Assembly: GCA_001777455.1 (NCBI GenBank)
Contig: MFDZ01000009.1
Coordinates: forward strand, 1 to 12,013
Source of the DNA: Candidatus Daviesbacteria bacterium RIFCSPLOWO2_02_FULL_41_8
GTDB lineage: Bacteria > Patescibacteriota > Microgenomatia > Daviesbacterales > UBA10151
Length of the DNA stretch: 12,013 nt
Reading direction: 5' to 3'
The notes under the pieces were generated by a model, which worked only from the letters and a program-made list of their open reading frames with translations, did no database searches and was not told where the DNA came from. The translations under genes and the position numbers were made by a program. Each line of letters begins with the position of its first letter. Positions within the stretch are counted from its first letter, which is position 1. Shown here piece after piece: positions 5,352 to 10,921 of the stretch.

Positions 5352-5924
5352 ATGTTTTCCTCTTATACTAAGTTTCCGACTAATTGCCGCTTTGAAGGTC
5401 AGGACGCAGACGAGAAAATACTGCTTTTGCTCCGGGCGCATCCTATTACCAATTTAAGCTGGATTATCGCAGCAGTTTTGCTGTTTCTGGGACCGTTTTT
5501 CGTTCCTATATTTGCGGGGTTGCTGAATTTTAACTTTTCAATAATTCCTCAAACATTTGCCATAGTATTTTTAATAATTAATTATCTGCTGGTTTTAATA
5601 ATAGTTTTTGAGGGTTTTTTACACTGGTATTTTAATGTCTACATTGTGACGGAAAAAAATATCGTTGACATAGATTTTCACTCCCTGCTTTTTAAAAATA
5701 TTGACGTAGCTCCTTTGCGAAACATTGAGGATACATCATCCTCGATGGGTGGAATTTTAAATTCTATTTTTCACTACGGCAATGTTTTTATTCAAACTGC
5801 CGGCGCTACAAAAAATATTGATTTTCACTCAGTGCCCAGGCCGCACCATGTGGCAGATTTTATCCTAGACGAAGCGCACAAAATTTACGGAAGGGGGAGA
5901 GATGCCTACCACCATCCCGACTGA
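5352..5924 (+). CDS. Bacterial PH-domain (bPH2/YdbS-like) membrane protein
   Basis: The 190-residue protein opens with a cytoplasmic segment (FEGQDADEKILLLLRAHP) seen in bPH2 proteins. Two membrane helices follow at about 37-58 and 69-90 (IIAAVLLFLGPFFVPIFAGLL and the region around IINYLLVLIIVF). Next comes a PH-like beta domain, NVYIVTEKNIVDIDFHSLLFKNIDVAPLRNIEDTSS, with the I-V-T-(D/E)-K-N and pLrnIedv signatures of PF03703. It ends with a strand FIQTAGATKNIDFHSVPRPHHVADFILD and a short tail. The function of these proteins is poorly defined; a role in the membrane or in a complex is inferred. The gene starts beside its own extended -10 and overlaps the following small gene by 23 nt, so the two are likely coexpressed. 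Confidence 0.85.
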   Translation: MFSSYTKFPTNCRFEGQDADEKILLLLRAHPITNLSWIIAAVLLFLGPFFVPIFAGLLNFNFSIIPQTFAIVFLIINYLLVLIIVFEGFLHWYFNVYIVTEKNIVDIDFHSLLFKNIDVAPLRNIEDTSSSMGGILNSIFHYGNVFIQTAGATKNIDFHSVPRPHHVADFILDEAHKIYGRGRDAYHHPD

Positions 5925-6138
5925 GCCTATTGATTTTGAAGCAGGCCTGATATTTGTCAAAATTGCAATTTTGATAATTTTAGTGTTTTACGCTATATTT
6001 GCTTTAATAGTCATTAGACAGGTGGATTTAATGAGTAAAACTTTGATTACAGAAGTTTCACCTATTCTTAAGGCTTTTTCGATAGTTCATGCCGGATTTG
6101 CCGTAGGACTAATTGTGTTGGCTTGGGGGATACTGTAG
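5902..6138 (+). CDS. Small two-helix membrane protein, unknown function
   Basis: The 78-residue protein has a short polar N-terminus (MPTTIPTEPIDFEAG), helix 1 at about 16-40 (IFVKIAILIILVFYAIFALIVI), the cytoplasmic-looking segment RQVDLMSKTLITEVSPILKAF, and helix 2 at about 60-78. Similar small proteins are common beside bPH2 genes in Microgenomates-type genomes, and it may belong to a DUF family such as DUF5657; I cannot confirm that. It is the internal gene of an operon: a purine-rich Shine-Dalgarno stretch (AGGGGGAGAG, 5892-5901) lies at the start, and its first 23 nt overlap the end of the bPH2 gene in another frame. Confidence 0.75.
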   Translation: MPTTIPTEPIDFEAGLIFVKIAILIILVFYAIFALIVIRQVDLMSKTLITEVSPILKAFSIVHAGFAVGLIVLAWGIL

Positions 6139-6171
6139 GAAGGGTAAAGGGGAAAGCGTAAAGGGTAAAGA
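6139..6171. repeat. G/A-rich word array GGGTAAAG / GGGAAAGC / GTAAAGGG
   Basis: The entire 38-nt spacer between the two-helix protein and the 607-aa protein consists of near-repeats of GTAAAGGG-type words. Units in it may serve as Shine-Dalgarno-like sequence for ATG 6177. Confidence 0.55.
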
Positions 6172-6176
6172 AAAAT

Positions 6177-8000
6177 ATGAAACTTAAGATTGCGCAAGTC
6201 ATTGGCTTAAATACAGACCAAAAAGCCGCCCAGGTAATTTCTTCTGCCCGGGATGGAGATAATACCTTCCTGGCAGTTTTGGAACTTACCTCTGATGATG
6301 CCTTTACCAAAGGCCGCCAGGCTTTATCTGAGCTGGAAGATTTCTATTTTGAATTCGAAGGGTCGCCGGCGGAAAAATTAACTGCCAGCTTTAAAGAAGC
6401 AAAAGAAAAGTTTTCCGGTGAAGGTGATTTTTATTTGTGTCTGGCGGCTGTTTCCGGCAAGGCCTTGTATCTGATGGGAAAAGGCGCGGTTGAAGTTTAT
6501 CTGAAACGGGCAAACAAATTGTCGCCACTTTTATCACCTGATAAATCTGCTCAGTTAATTTCCGGATTTTTGCAGGAGAGCGATAGAGTGCTTTTTTCCA
6601 CCAAGAGCCTGGTAACTTTTTTGGCAGACGAATTAGAAAAATCGCTAAACTTGCCGATTGAAATATTTGAAGAAGAAGTGGGCGGCAAGATCGGCAGCTC
6701 CAACATGGAAGACCAGGGTCTGGCAGGTTTAATTATAGAAGCGCAAGGAGAAGATCCGGAAATTCCGCCATTATCTGATTCAGAAGAAAATGGAGTAAAT
6801 GAGTCGGCAGATCAGTTGGTCGACAAGAAGCGGATAGTGTTCCCGAAAATTTTTGCTAAGGTTCCAAATATGCTTAAAAAGCTGGCGAGTTACTTTCCTA
6901 AAAGCGGCAGAGGCAGAGTAATTATAGCGATAATACTGCTTTTAATTATTGCCGGAGGATCCGGATATAAATATAAGCTAAGCCGCGACCAGGAAAAAAA
7001 GGCCCAATTTACGAAAGCCCTGCAGGAAGCGCAGGATGATTTTAACGGAGCAAAGGGTTTGGCCATGCTAAATCCGCTTGAGGCCAAAAATAAGTTGGAA
7101 TCGGCTAAGAACAAGATTAATCAGGCTTTAAAATTAAGGCCGAATAATTCAGATGCGATAAATTTTCAAAAACAACTGGAGGAGCAATCGCAAGCAATAC
7201 TGCAGGAGTCCAGCGTGTCCGACTTCCCCGTATTTATGGATCTGGATTTAATCAAGAAAAACTTCCGGGCTACCGGGATGAGTTTGTCAGACTCTAAGCT
7301 GTTACTCCTGGATCCGGGGGTAAAGACTTTGGTTGTGGTAGATTTAGGAAAAAAGAGTAACCAAATTTTAGCCGGGTCTGAACAACTGGGAGAAGCAGCT
7401 GCGGCGTCATTAAACGGGGGATTGGCTTTTATTTACTCAAAGGATAAAGGAGTTTTAAAGATAGACGTCACCAATTCAAAACTGTCTATAGTTGCTAAGA
7501 CTGATAAAGAGTGGGGCGGGGTTGCTGATATATACGGCTTTGCCGGCAATATTTATTTGTTGGATCAAACTAGCAATCAGATCTGGAAATATTTGCCGAC
7601 CTCCGGCGGGTATTCGGATAAGAGAGAGTATTTAAGCAAAGGTACGAAAGTTGATTTTAGCAGTGCTTTAAGGATGCAGATTGAATCTTCGGTTTATGTA
7701 TTAAAGGCAGGAGGAGAGATACTGCGATTTACTAAAGGTGATAAGGATAATTTCTCCTTGGGCGGACTGGATAAGGGGGTAAAAGATCCGAAGAGTTTCT
7801 TTGTTTCTTCCGATACGGATAATTTATATTTGTTGGATTCCGGCAATTCCCGGCTCCTGATTCTAACTAAAACCGGCAGTTACAAAGGACAAATGAGCGG
7901 GGCCAAGTTTGCTACAGCCACGGATTTAGCGGTGGATGAGATCGGAAAAAAGGTGTATTTACTTGATGGTAGCAAAATTTACTCTGCAGATTTAAAATGA
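6177..8000 (+). CDS. Membrane protein: degenerate PP2C-like head, one helix, coiled coil, propeller-like tail
   Basis: The protein has 607 residues. Residues 1-185 resemble a PP2C phosphatase fold: SSARDGDNTFLAVLEL stands where the N-terminal metal motif would be, GKALYLMGKGAVEVYLKRANKLSPLL resembles the 'GDSRAYLIRDG..QLT' region, and FLQESDRVLFSTKSLVTFL resembles 'GDxLLLCSDGL'. The metal-binding Asp residues of these motifs are mostly missing, so I infer a pseudophosphatase. A charged linker follows, then one membrane helix at about 247-264 (VIIAIILLLIIAGG), a helical or coiled-coil stretch 266-345 with a TPR-like NPLEAKNKLESAKNKINQALKLRP, and a beta-rich C-terminus (350-607) with NHL/propeller-like strands (LYLLDSGNSRLLILTKTG, VYLLDGSKIYSADL). 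The expected topology is cytoplasmic head and external propeller. The function is unknown; signalling or scaffolding at the envelope is inferred. Confidence 0.75.
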   Translation: MKLKIAQVIGLNTDQKAAQVISSARDGDNTFLAVLELTSDDAFTKGRQALSELEDFYFEFEGSPAEKLTASFKEAKEKFSGEGDFYLCLAAVSGKALYLMGKGAVEVYLKRANKLSPLLSPDKSAQLISGFLQESDRVLFSTKSLVTFLADELEKSLNLPIEIFEEEVGGKIGSSNMEDQGLAGLIIEAQGEDPEIPPLSDSEENGVNESADQLVDKKRIVFPKIFAKVPNMLKKLASYFPKSGRGRVIIAIILLLIIAGGSGYKYKLSRDQEKKAQFTKALQEAQDDFNGAKGLAMLNPLEAKNKLESAKNKINQALKLRPNNSDAINFQKQLEEQSQAILQESSVSDFPVFMDLDLIKKNFRATGMSLSDSKLLLLDPGVKTLVVVDLGKKSNQILAGSEQLGEAAAASLNGGLAFIYSKDKGVLKIDVTNSKLSIVAKTDKEWGGVADIYGFAGNIYLLDQTSNQIWKYLPTSGGYSDKREYLSKGTKVDFSSALRMQIESSVYVLKAGGEILRFTKGDKDNFSLGGLDKGVKDPKSFFVSSDTDNLYLLDSGNSRLLILTKTGSYKGQMSGAKFATATDLAVDEIGKKVYLLDGSKIYSADLK

Positions 8001-8027
8001 CACATAGTGTCATCCTGAGCTTCCTTG

Positions 8028-8107
8028 TCATTGCGAGGGCACGAAGTGGCCGTGGCAATCTTATTTTTAATTAAGATTCCTACGTCGCTACGCTCCTCTG
8101 AATGACA
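8028..8107. repeat. Paired palindromic dispersed repeats (TCATTGCGAG...GCAATCT type)
   Basis: The first element (8028-8061) begins TCATTGCGAG and ends GGCAATCT, with an internal near-palindrome of GGCACG and CCGTGGC. It matches 11521-11554 at 32 of 34 positions. A second, inverted relative of a similar dispersed repeat (AGATTCCTACGTCGCTACGC and then TGAATGACA) follows at 8074-8107. The pair can form a large hairpin (AATCTTA...TAAGATT at its apex). Such repeats are widespread in many bacterial genomes. Here the pair fills the 7998-8134 spacer and may serve as a transcription end or mRNA-stabilising structure. Confidence 0.75.
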
Positions 8108-8133
8108 GACAGGCATCAGAACTATCATTGCTT

Positions 8134-8574
8134 ATGAAGATCATCAACAAAAAAGCCCTACATAATTACCATATTCTGGAACACCTGGAAGCGGGGATTG
8201 TTTTATCCGGCGCTGAAGTAAAGTCAATCAGAGCCGGGAGACTCGACCTAGGGGAAAGCCATATCAGGGTTTTGAACGGGGAAGCATATTTAGTTAACGC
8301 CAATATTTCCCGGTATAATCAGGCAGCGGATAAGGAATATGATGCCCAAAAAAGCAGGAAGTTATTGCTTCATAAAACAGAGATCGATTCTTTAATAGGA
8401 AAAACTTCCGGAAAAGGTACGACTTTAGTGCCGGTGTCCATGTATGAGAAAAACAACCGGTTTAAGGTGGAAGTAGGCTTGGCCAAAAGTAAGAAAGAAT
8501 TTGATCACAGGAAGAGTATTAAAGAAAAAGATCACGCCCGCAGGGTTGAGCAGGAGTTGCGCGGCAAAGAGTAA
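8134..8574 (+). CDS. smpB: SsrA-binding protein SmpB
   Basis: The 146-residue protein (start ATG 8134, preferred over TTG 8128) shows the SmpB signature: NKKALHNYHILEHLEAGIVLSGAEVKSIRAGRLDLGESHIRV, then NANISRYNQ, then KSRKLLLHKTEI and TTLVPVSMYEKNNRFKVEVGLAKSKKEFDHRKSIKEKDHARRVEQEL. It forms an OB-fold that binds the tRNA-like domain of tmRNA. The basic C-terminal tail, which enters the decoding centre, is complete (HRKSIKEKDHARR). It acts in trans-translation to rescue stalled ribosomes. Its partner ssrA is the next gene, on the opposite strand and convergent, with 35 nt between them. The gene follows a dispersed-repeat hairpin; no good Shine-Dalgarno site is seen. A TATCAT box lies just upstream, but its spacing is poor. 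Confidence 0.97.
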   Translation: MKIINKKALHNYHILEHLEAGIVLSGAEVKSIRAGRLDLGESHIRVLNGEAYLVNANISRYNQAADKEYDAQKSRKLLLHKTEIDSLIGKTSGKGTTLVPVSMYEKNNRFKVEVGLAKSKKEFDHRKSIKEKDHARRVEQELRGKE

Positions 8575-8579
8575 CCCAC

Positions 8580-8603
8580 AAAAAACCCCGACTTGATGTT
8601 GGG
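8580..8603 (-). terminator. Intrinsic terminator of ssrA
   Basis: On the minus strand the sequence reads CCCAAC-ATCAA-GTCGGG (one A-C mismatch in a 6-bp stem), followed by G and six T (8585-8580). It lies 7 nt beyond the tmRNA CCA end. It abuts the smpB stop codon, so the two convergent units finish within 36 nt of each other. Confidence 0.65.
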
Positions 8604-8609
8604 AATATT

Positions 8610-9019
8610 TGGTGGAGATGTCGGCGGTGAAGCCGAGTCCAAAATTGTTTCTAAAAAAACTTCTACAAGCTTAGCTAATTAATTTTTGTTCATGAGTTGT
8701 AACCAATCAGCAGGAAAACTAATGAATGATTGAATTGTCTTTTGTTAATAAGGATCAACCAACACCGTATTAACAGCATTCTGACTTTGTACTTACCCTA
8801 GTGTCCCGTCAAAAAGAGGATTTTGACTAAAGTAGCTTAAGCAGCGAGAGCGAGGCGTCCATATCCAGGTGTAACCCCGAAAATGAAACCTACGCTTTTT
8901 GCAGCGTCAGCAACGGTATTTTTAATGCCGTTTGTGTTTTGAAACAATATTTAAAGAATAATGTTTCCTATTCTGCTTGCAGTTTTTAAAGAGCAATCCT
9001 GTCGAGACAATACATCCCC
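8610..9019 (-). ncRNA. ssrA: Transfer-messenger RNA (tmRNA)
   Basis: This 410-nt minus-strand RNA is supported by several elements. The 5' end GGGGATG (9019-9013) pairs with CATCTCC before A-CCA (8620-8610); CCA is encoded. The conserved CTCGACAGG motif follows. Helix H2 is clear: CTGCAAGC near nt 38-45 pairs with GCTTGTAG near the 3' domain, with flanking A/T pairs. Pseudoknot PK1 (8974-8941) has AGAATA/TATTCT and loop GAAACA pairing with TGTTTC. A tag reading frame ends RLALAA-TAA (stop 8839-8837). It opens at GGC (nt 91 of the RNA, the canonical resume position, 30 codons) or at GCT 8911 (24 codons). After the stop comes a PK2-like stem GTCAAAA/TTTTGAC (8827-8808). The T-loop appears to be 6 nt (TTCACC) instead of 7. 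SmpB, its partner, is the convergent neighbour. The exact resume codon is not settled. Confidence 0.93.
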
Positions 9020-9023
9020 AGAT

Positions 9024-9053
9024 TTGTATAGTACCACAACATGAGCGTAAAAT
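9024..9053 (+). promoter_or_regulatory. Candidate comF promoter
   Basis: TTGTAT (9024-9029), 18 bp, TAAAAT (9048-9053), ending 10 nt before ATG 9064. It overlaps the ssrA promoter head to head, so the two polymerases would compete for the same DNA. Confidence 0.4.
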
Positions 9054-9056
9054 CAA
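9028..9056 (-). promoter_or_regulatory. ssrA promoter
   Basis: On the minus strand TTGATT (9056-9051), 17 bp, TACTAT (9033-9028) with an extended -10 TG. The -10 box ends 8 nt before the first G of the tmRNA at 9019. Confidence 0.65.
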
Positions 9057-9063
9057 ATAGTTA

Positions 9064-9762
9064 ATGAATCTAATTCTAGACCTCTTGTTCCCCAAAAGAT
9101 GTGTGGGTTGCAAAAAACTTGATACATACTTCTGTAAAGATTGTATTACCAATATTTTACAAACAGATTTGGTCTGTCCCAAGTGTGAAAAGCTGGCTGT
9201 AGGCGGCCAAACTCACCCGGTCTGCAAAAGAAAATATGGCTTGGACGGACTTTGGAGCTTAGGCATCTACCAAGGTTCTTTAAGAGAAGCAATTAAGCAA
9301 TTAAAATATGGCAAAGTGAAAGAATTGGCAGAAATTTTAGTAGATGTAACGGTAGAATATTGGGCTAAATACCAGCCATTTATTTTAGATCAAATTACAA
9401 AAGACGAGGGAGTTGGTTGGGCAATAATTCCGGTACCGCTGCATTGGTGGAGGGAAAACGATAGGGGTTTTAATCAGTCCTCTCTCATCGGACAAACTTT
9501 ATCCAAAAAATTAGGTTTAGCTTATTTTGACGCACTGAAACGAGTTCGCTATACTAAGCCGCAGGTGAAACTAAAAGGTTTCGGCCGCCACCAAAACATC
9601 CGCAACGCTTTTTCTCTTTCTCCCAATATCCTAATATCCCAATCTCCTAATATCCTGCTTCTTGATGACGTCTGGACCACCGGTTCAACGCTCCGTGAAT
9701 GTTGTTACGTCTTAAAAAGAAATGGTGCCAAAAAAGTCTGGGCAATTACGTTGGCTAGATAG
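9064..9762 (+). CDS. comF: ComF-family phosphoribosyltransferase-like protein
   Basis: The 232-residue protein carries an N-terminal zinc-finger-like set (C13, C16, C24, C27, then C38, C41 and C54) typical of ComF/double zinc ribbon proteins. The core SLGIYQGSLREAIKQLKYGK follows, then IIPVPLHWWRENDRGFNQSSLIGQTLSK and a PRPP-binding loop LLLDDVWTTGSTL at about 198-210, ending KKVWAITLAR. ComF is linked to DNA uptake and homologous transformation; the enzyme activity, if any, is not established. The length is normal. Just before the PRPP loop, residues SLSPNILISQSPNIL (about 184-198) are encoded by an octamer array that lengthens the loop preceding the strand. The gene starts 11 nt after a candidate -10, so the leader is short or absent. 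It is divergent from ssrA and convergent with the cupin gene. Confidence 0.9.
   Translation: MNLILDLLFPKRCVGCKKLDTYFCKDCITNILQTDLVCPKCEKLAVGGQTHPVCKRKYGLDGLWSLGIYQGSLREAIKQLKYGKVKELAEILVDVTVEYWAKYQPFILDQITKDEGVGWAIIPVPLHWWRENDRGFNQSSLIGQTLSKKLGLAYFDALKRVRYTKPQVKLKGFGRHQNIRNAFSLSPNILISQSPNILLLDDVWTTGSTLRECCYVLKRNGAKKVWAITLAR
9621..9652. repeat. Octamer array TCCCAATA/TCCTAATA inside comF
   Basis: Four 8-bp units, TCCCAATA, TCCTAATA, TCCCAATC and TCCTAATA, form an almost perfect 16-bp tandem duplication in frame. They encode the repeated peptide SPNIL. Such wording resembles the spacer arrays elsewhere in the window. Confidence 0.85.
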
Positions 9763-9773
9763 GAATCCTATGA

Positions 9774-10124
9774 TTATACTTTGATCCGGATAAAATAAAA
9801 CTCGCTATTTATTTCGCCTTCTGCCTCAAATTTGTGTGTGGTATTTGCCGGAATAATTATCACATCCTCCTCTTTATAATCTACAATTTCATCTATCCAA
9901 TAAAATCTACCTTTTCCTTTTAAAACAATTCCGAGTTCATCATATTGATCATGTTTATGCCAGTCCCATTTTTGTCCTGGTTTTAAAGTACCTTTTGTTA
10001 GTGCATCTATATTATTAGTAATAACATCATCTTTTGTTGCCAACGTTTGTCGGGAATTTGGCATGTCATGGATATCTTCAAATGGCACTTGGGAAATATT
10101 GAATATCTTAAATTTTTTAGTCAT
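9774..10124 (-). CDS. Cupin-domain protein
   Basis: The 116-residue single-domain cupin shows motif 1 as G50-x5-H56-x-H58-x4-E63-x6-G70 (GQKWDWHKHDQYDELGIVLKG) and motif 2 around DVIIIPANTTHKF (P92 and H97). The metal-binding set H56, H58, E63 and H97 is complete, so a divalent metal is likely bound. The substrate cannot be told: small cupins include isomerases, dioxygenases and sugar-binding sensors. It begins 22 nt after the CCA end of tRNA-Ser(UGA) on the same strand, so it may be co-transcribed with the tRNA and HNH unit. It converges with comF, the stop codons lying about 11 nt apart. No Shine-Dalgarno site is seen. Confidence 0.85.
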   Translation of the reverse strand: MTKKFKIFNISQVPFEDIHDMPNSRQTLATKDDVITNNIDALTKGTLKPGQKWDWHKHDQYDELGIVLKGKGRFYWIDEIVDYKEEDVIIIPANTTHKFEAEGEINSEFYFIRIKV

Positions 10125-10146
10125 ATTTTTGTTGTTATTATTTATT

Positions 10147-10237
10147 TGGCGGAGGGGGTGGGATTCGAACCCACGAGGAACGTTAGCTCCTAGAAGTTTT
10201 CAAGACTTCCGCCATAAAGCCACTAGGCGACCCCTCC
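10147..10237 (-). tRNA. tRNA-Ser(UGA), CCA encoded
   Basis: Minus-strand cloverleaf: acceptor GGAGGGG (10237-10231) pairs with CCCCTCC. D-arm GCC/GGC with TAGTGG. Anticodon loop CTTGAAAA with TGA between complementary GAAGT/ACTTC stems. A long variable arm typical of serine tRNAs, T-loop TTCGAAT, discriminator G, then CCA (10149-10147). The upstream HNH stop codon shares its last base with tRNA position 1. Confidence 0.95.
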
Positions 10238-10722
10238 TAATGTTGTAAATTATACCCGTTTAACCAACTTTTTTCCAAGTAATGTTCTTCGTAGTGGCAA
10301 TTAGGGCATATTAGTTCCAAATTATCTAAATCATTGTGCTCTCGATCCTTATCCTTATGATGCACAACTAGAATCTCTGTTTTTGGATAATTACATCTTT
10401 CGCATTTGCCGCCGCGCTGCTTTAGTAGTCTAAATTTTAAACCTTGTTGATAAACGACCTTATCATGAGGGCGTTCCATCTTATACCTAATACCTTCCCG
10501 ATGTTTATTTGCACAAGCCCGGCTGCAGGTCTTTTTATTCAACTTAGCCATTATTGGTTTTCCGCACATTAAGCATGGACTCTCTTTTCTGCAAAATTTG
10601 CCATAGCAAATTATGCTACAAAACGCATGACCCTTAGTTTTTATAAGTTCATTTGGTCTTCTATAAATGGACTTACTGCAAATTAGACAAGTAATATTGG
10701 GAGTTCTAGTATAACCCTTCAT
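10237..10722 (-). CDS. HNH endonuclease with multiple zinc-binding pairs, between two tRNA-Ser genes
   Basis: The 161-residue protein has repeated Cys pairs: C12/C15, C35/C39, C50/C53, C66/C70 and C107/C110. It ends in an HNH motif: VVHHKDKDREHNDLDNLELICPNCHYEEH with H121/H122, N134 and H143. Free-standing HNH proteins with such fingers are typical homing-type nucleases of phage and mobile DNA. It lies between tRNA-Ser(GCU) (48 nt upstream) and tRNA-Ser(UGA). Its TAG stop uses the first G of the downstream tRNA as its last base. That placement fits insertion at a tRNA locus. A TATAAG box 8 nt before the ATG suggests its own, leaderless promoter. Whether it is active cannot be seen; no introns are present. 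A general defence or repair role is an alternative. Confidence 0.85.
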   Translation of the reverse strand: MKGYTRTPNITCLICSKSIYRRPNELIKTKGHAFCSIICYGKFCRKESPCLMCGKPIMAKLNKKTCSRACANKHREGIRYKMERPHDKVVYQQGLKFRLLKQRGGKCERCNYPKTEILVVHHKDKDREHNDLDNLELICPNCHYEEHYLEKSWLNGYNLQH

Positions 10723-10770
10723 ACATCCAGCTTATATCTTCGGGTTTTGTTTGTAAATAAGTAATTTGAG

Positions 10771-10857
10771 CGGAGAGGGAGGGATTTGAACCCTCGGTCC
10801 CCTTACGGGGACAGCGCATTAGCACTGCGCCGCACTAGGCCACTATGCGACCTCTCC
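10771..10857 (-). tRNA. tRNA-Ser(GCU), no CCA encoded
   Basis: Minus-strand cloverleaf: acceptor GGAGAGG (10857-10851) pairs with CCTCTCC. Anticodon stem GCGCA/TGCGC encloses GTGCTAA (anticodon GCT). The long variable arm has stem GTCCCC/GGGGAC, the T-loop is TTCAAAT, and the discriminator is G. The next bases are CTC, so CCA must be added enzymatically, unlike tRNA-Ser(UGA). Confidence 0.95.
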
Positions 10858-10867
10858 AGTGTGTCTA

Positions 10868-10876
10868 ATTCTAACA
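10868..10876 (-). promoter_or_regulatory. Extended -10 of tRNA-Ser(GCU)
   Basis: The minus strand reads TGTTAGAAT, that is TGn plus TAGAAT (10873-10868), 10 nt before the tRNA 5' end. No clear -35 is seen. It is divergent from the plus-strand promoter at 10904. Confidence 0.45.
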
Positions 10877-10903
10877 AAATGCTCTGTTATTATCTACCTG
10901 TTG

Positions 10904-10912
10904 TGGTATATT
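10904..10912 (+). promoter_or_regulatory. Extended -10 of the two-helix protein gene
   Basis: TGGTATATT contains TGn plus TATATT (10907-10912), 9 nt before ATG 10922. No strong -35 is seen. This favours 10922 over the upstream alternative start at 10859, which lies inside the tRNA promoter region. Confidence 0.5.
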
Positions 10913-10921
10913 ATTAATCAA

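Noticed and set aside
8922..9182. Minus-strand ORF of 86 codons across the comF start and tmRNA 5' half
   Set aside because: It overlaps the well-supported tmRNA 5' domain and the comF N-terminus, shows no family pattern, and its frame is unrelated to the tag frame.
9759..9771. Palindrome ATAGGA-A-TCCTAT between comF and the cupin gene as a terminator
   Set aside because: The loop would be a single base and there is no T-tract on either strand.
10063..10248. Plus-strand ORF containing RRGWDSNPRGTLAPRSF
   Set aside because: This peptide is the antisense translation of tRNA-Ser(UGA), a common false gene.
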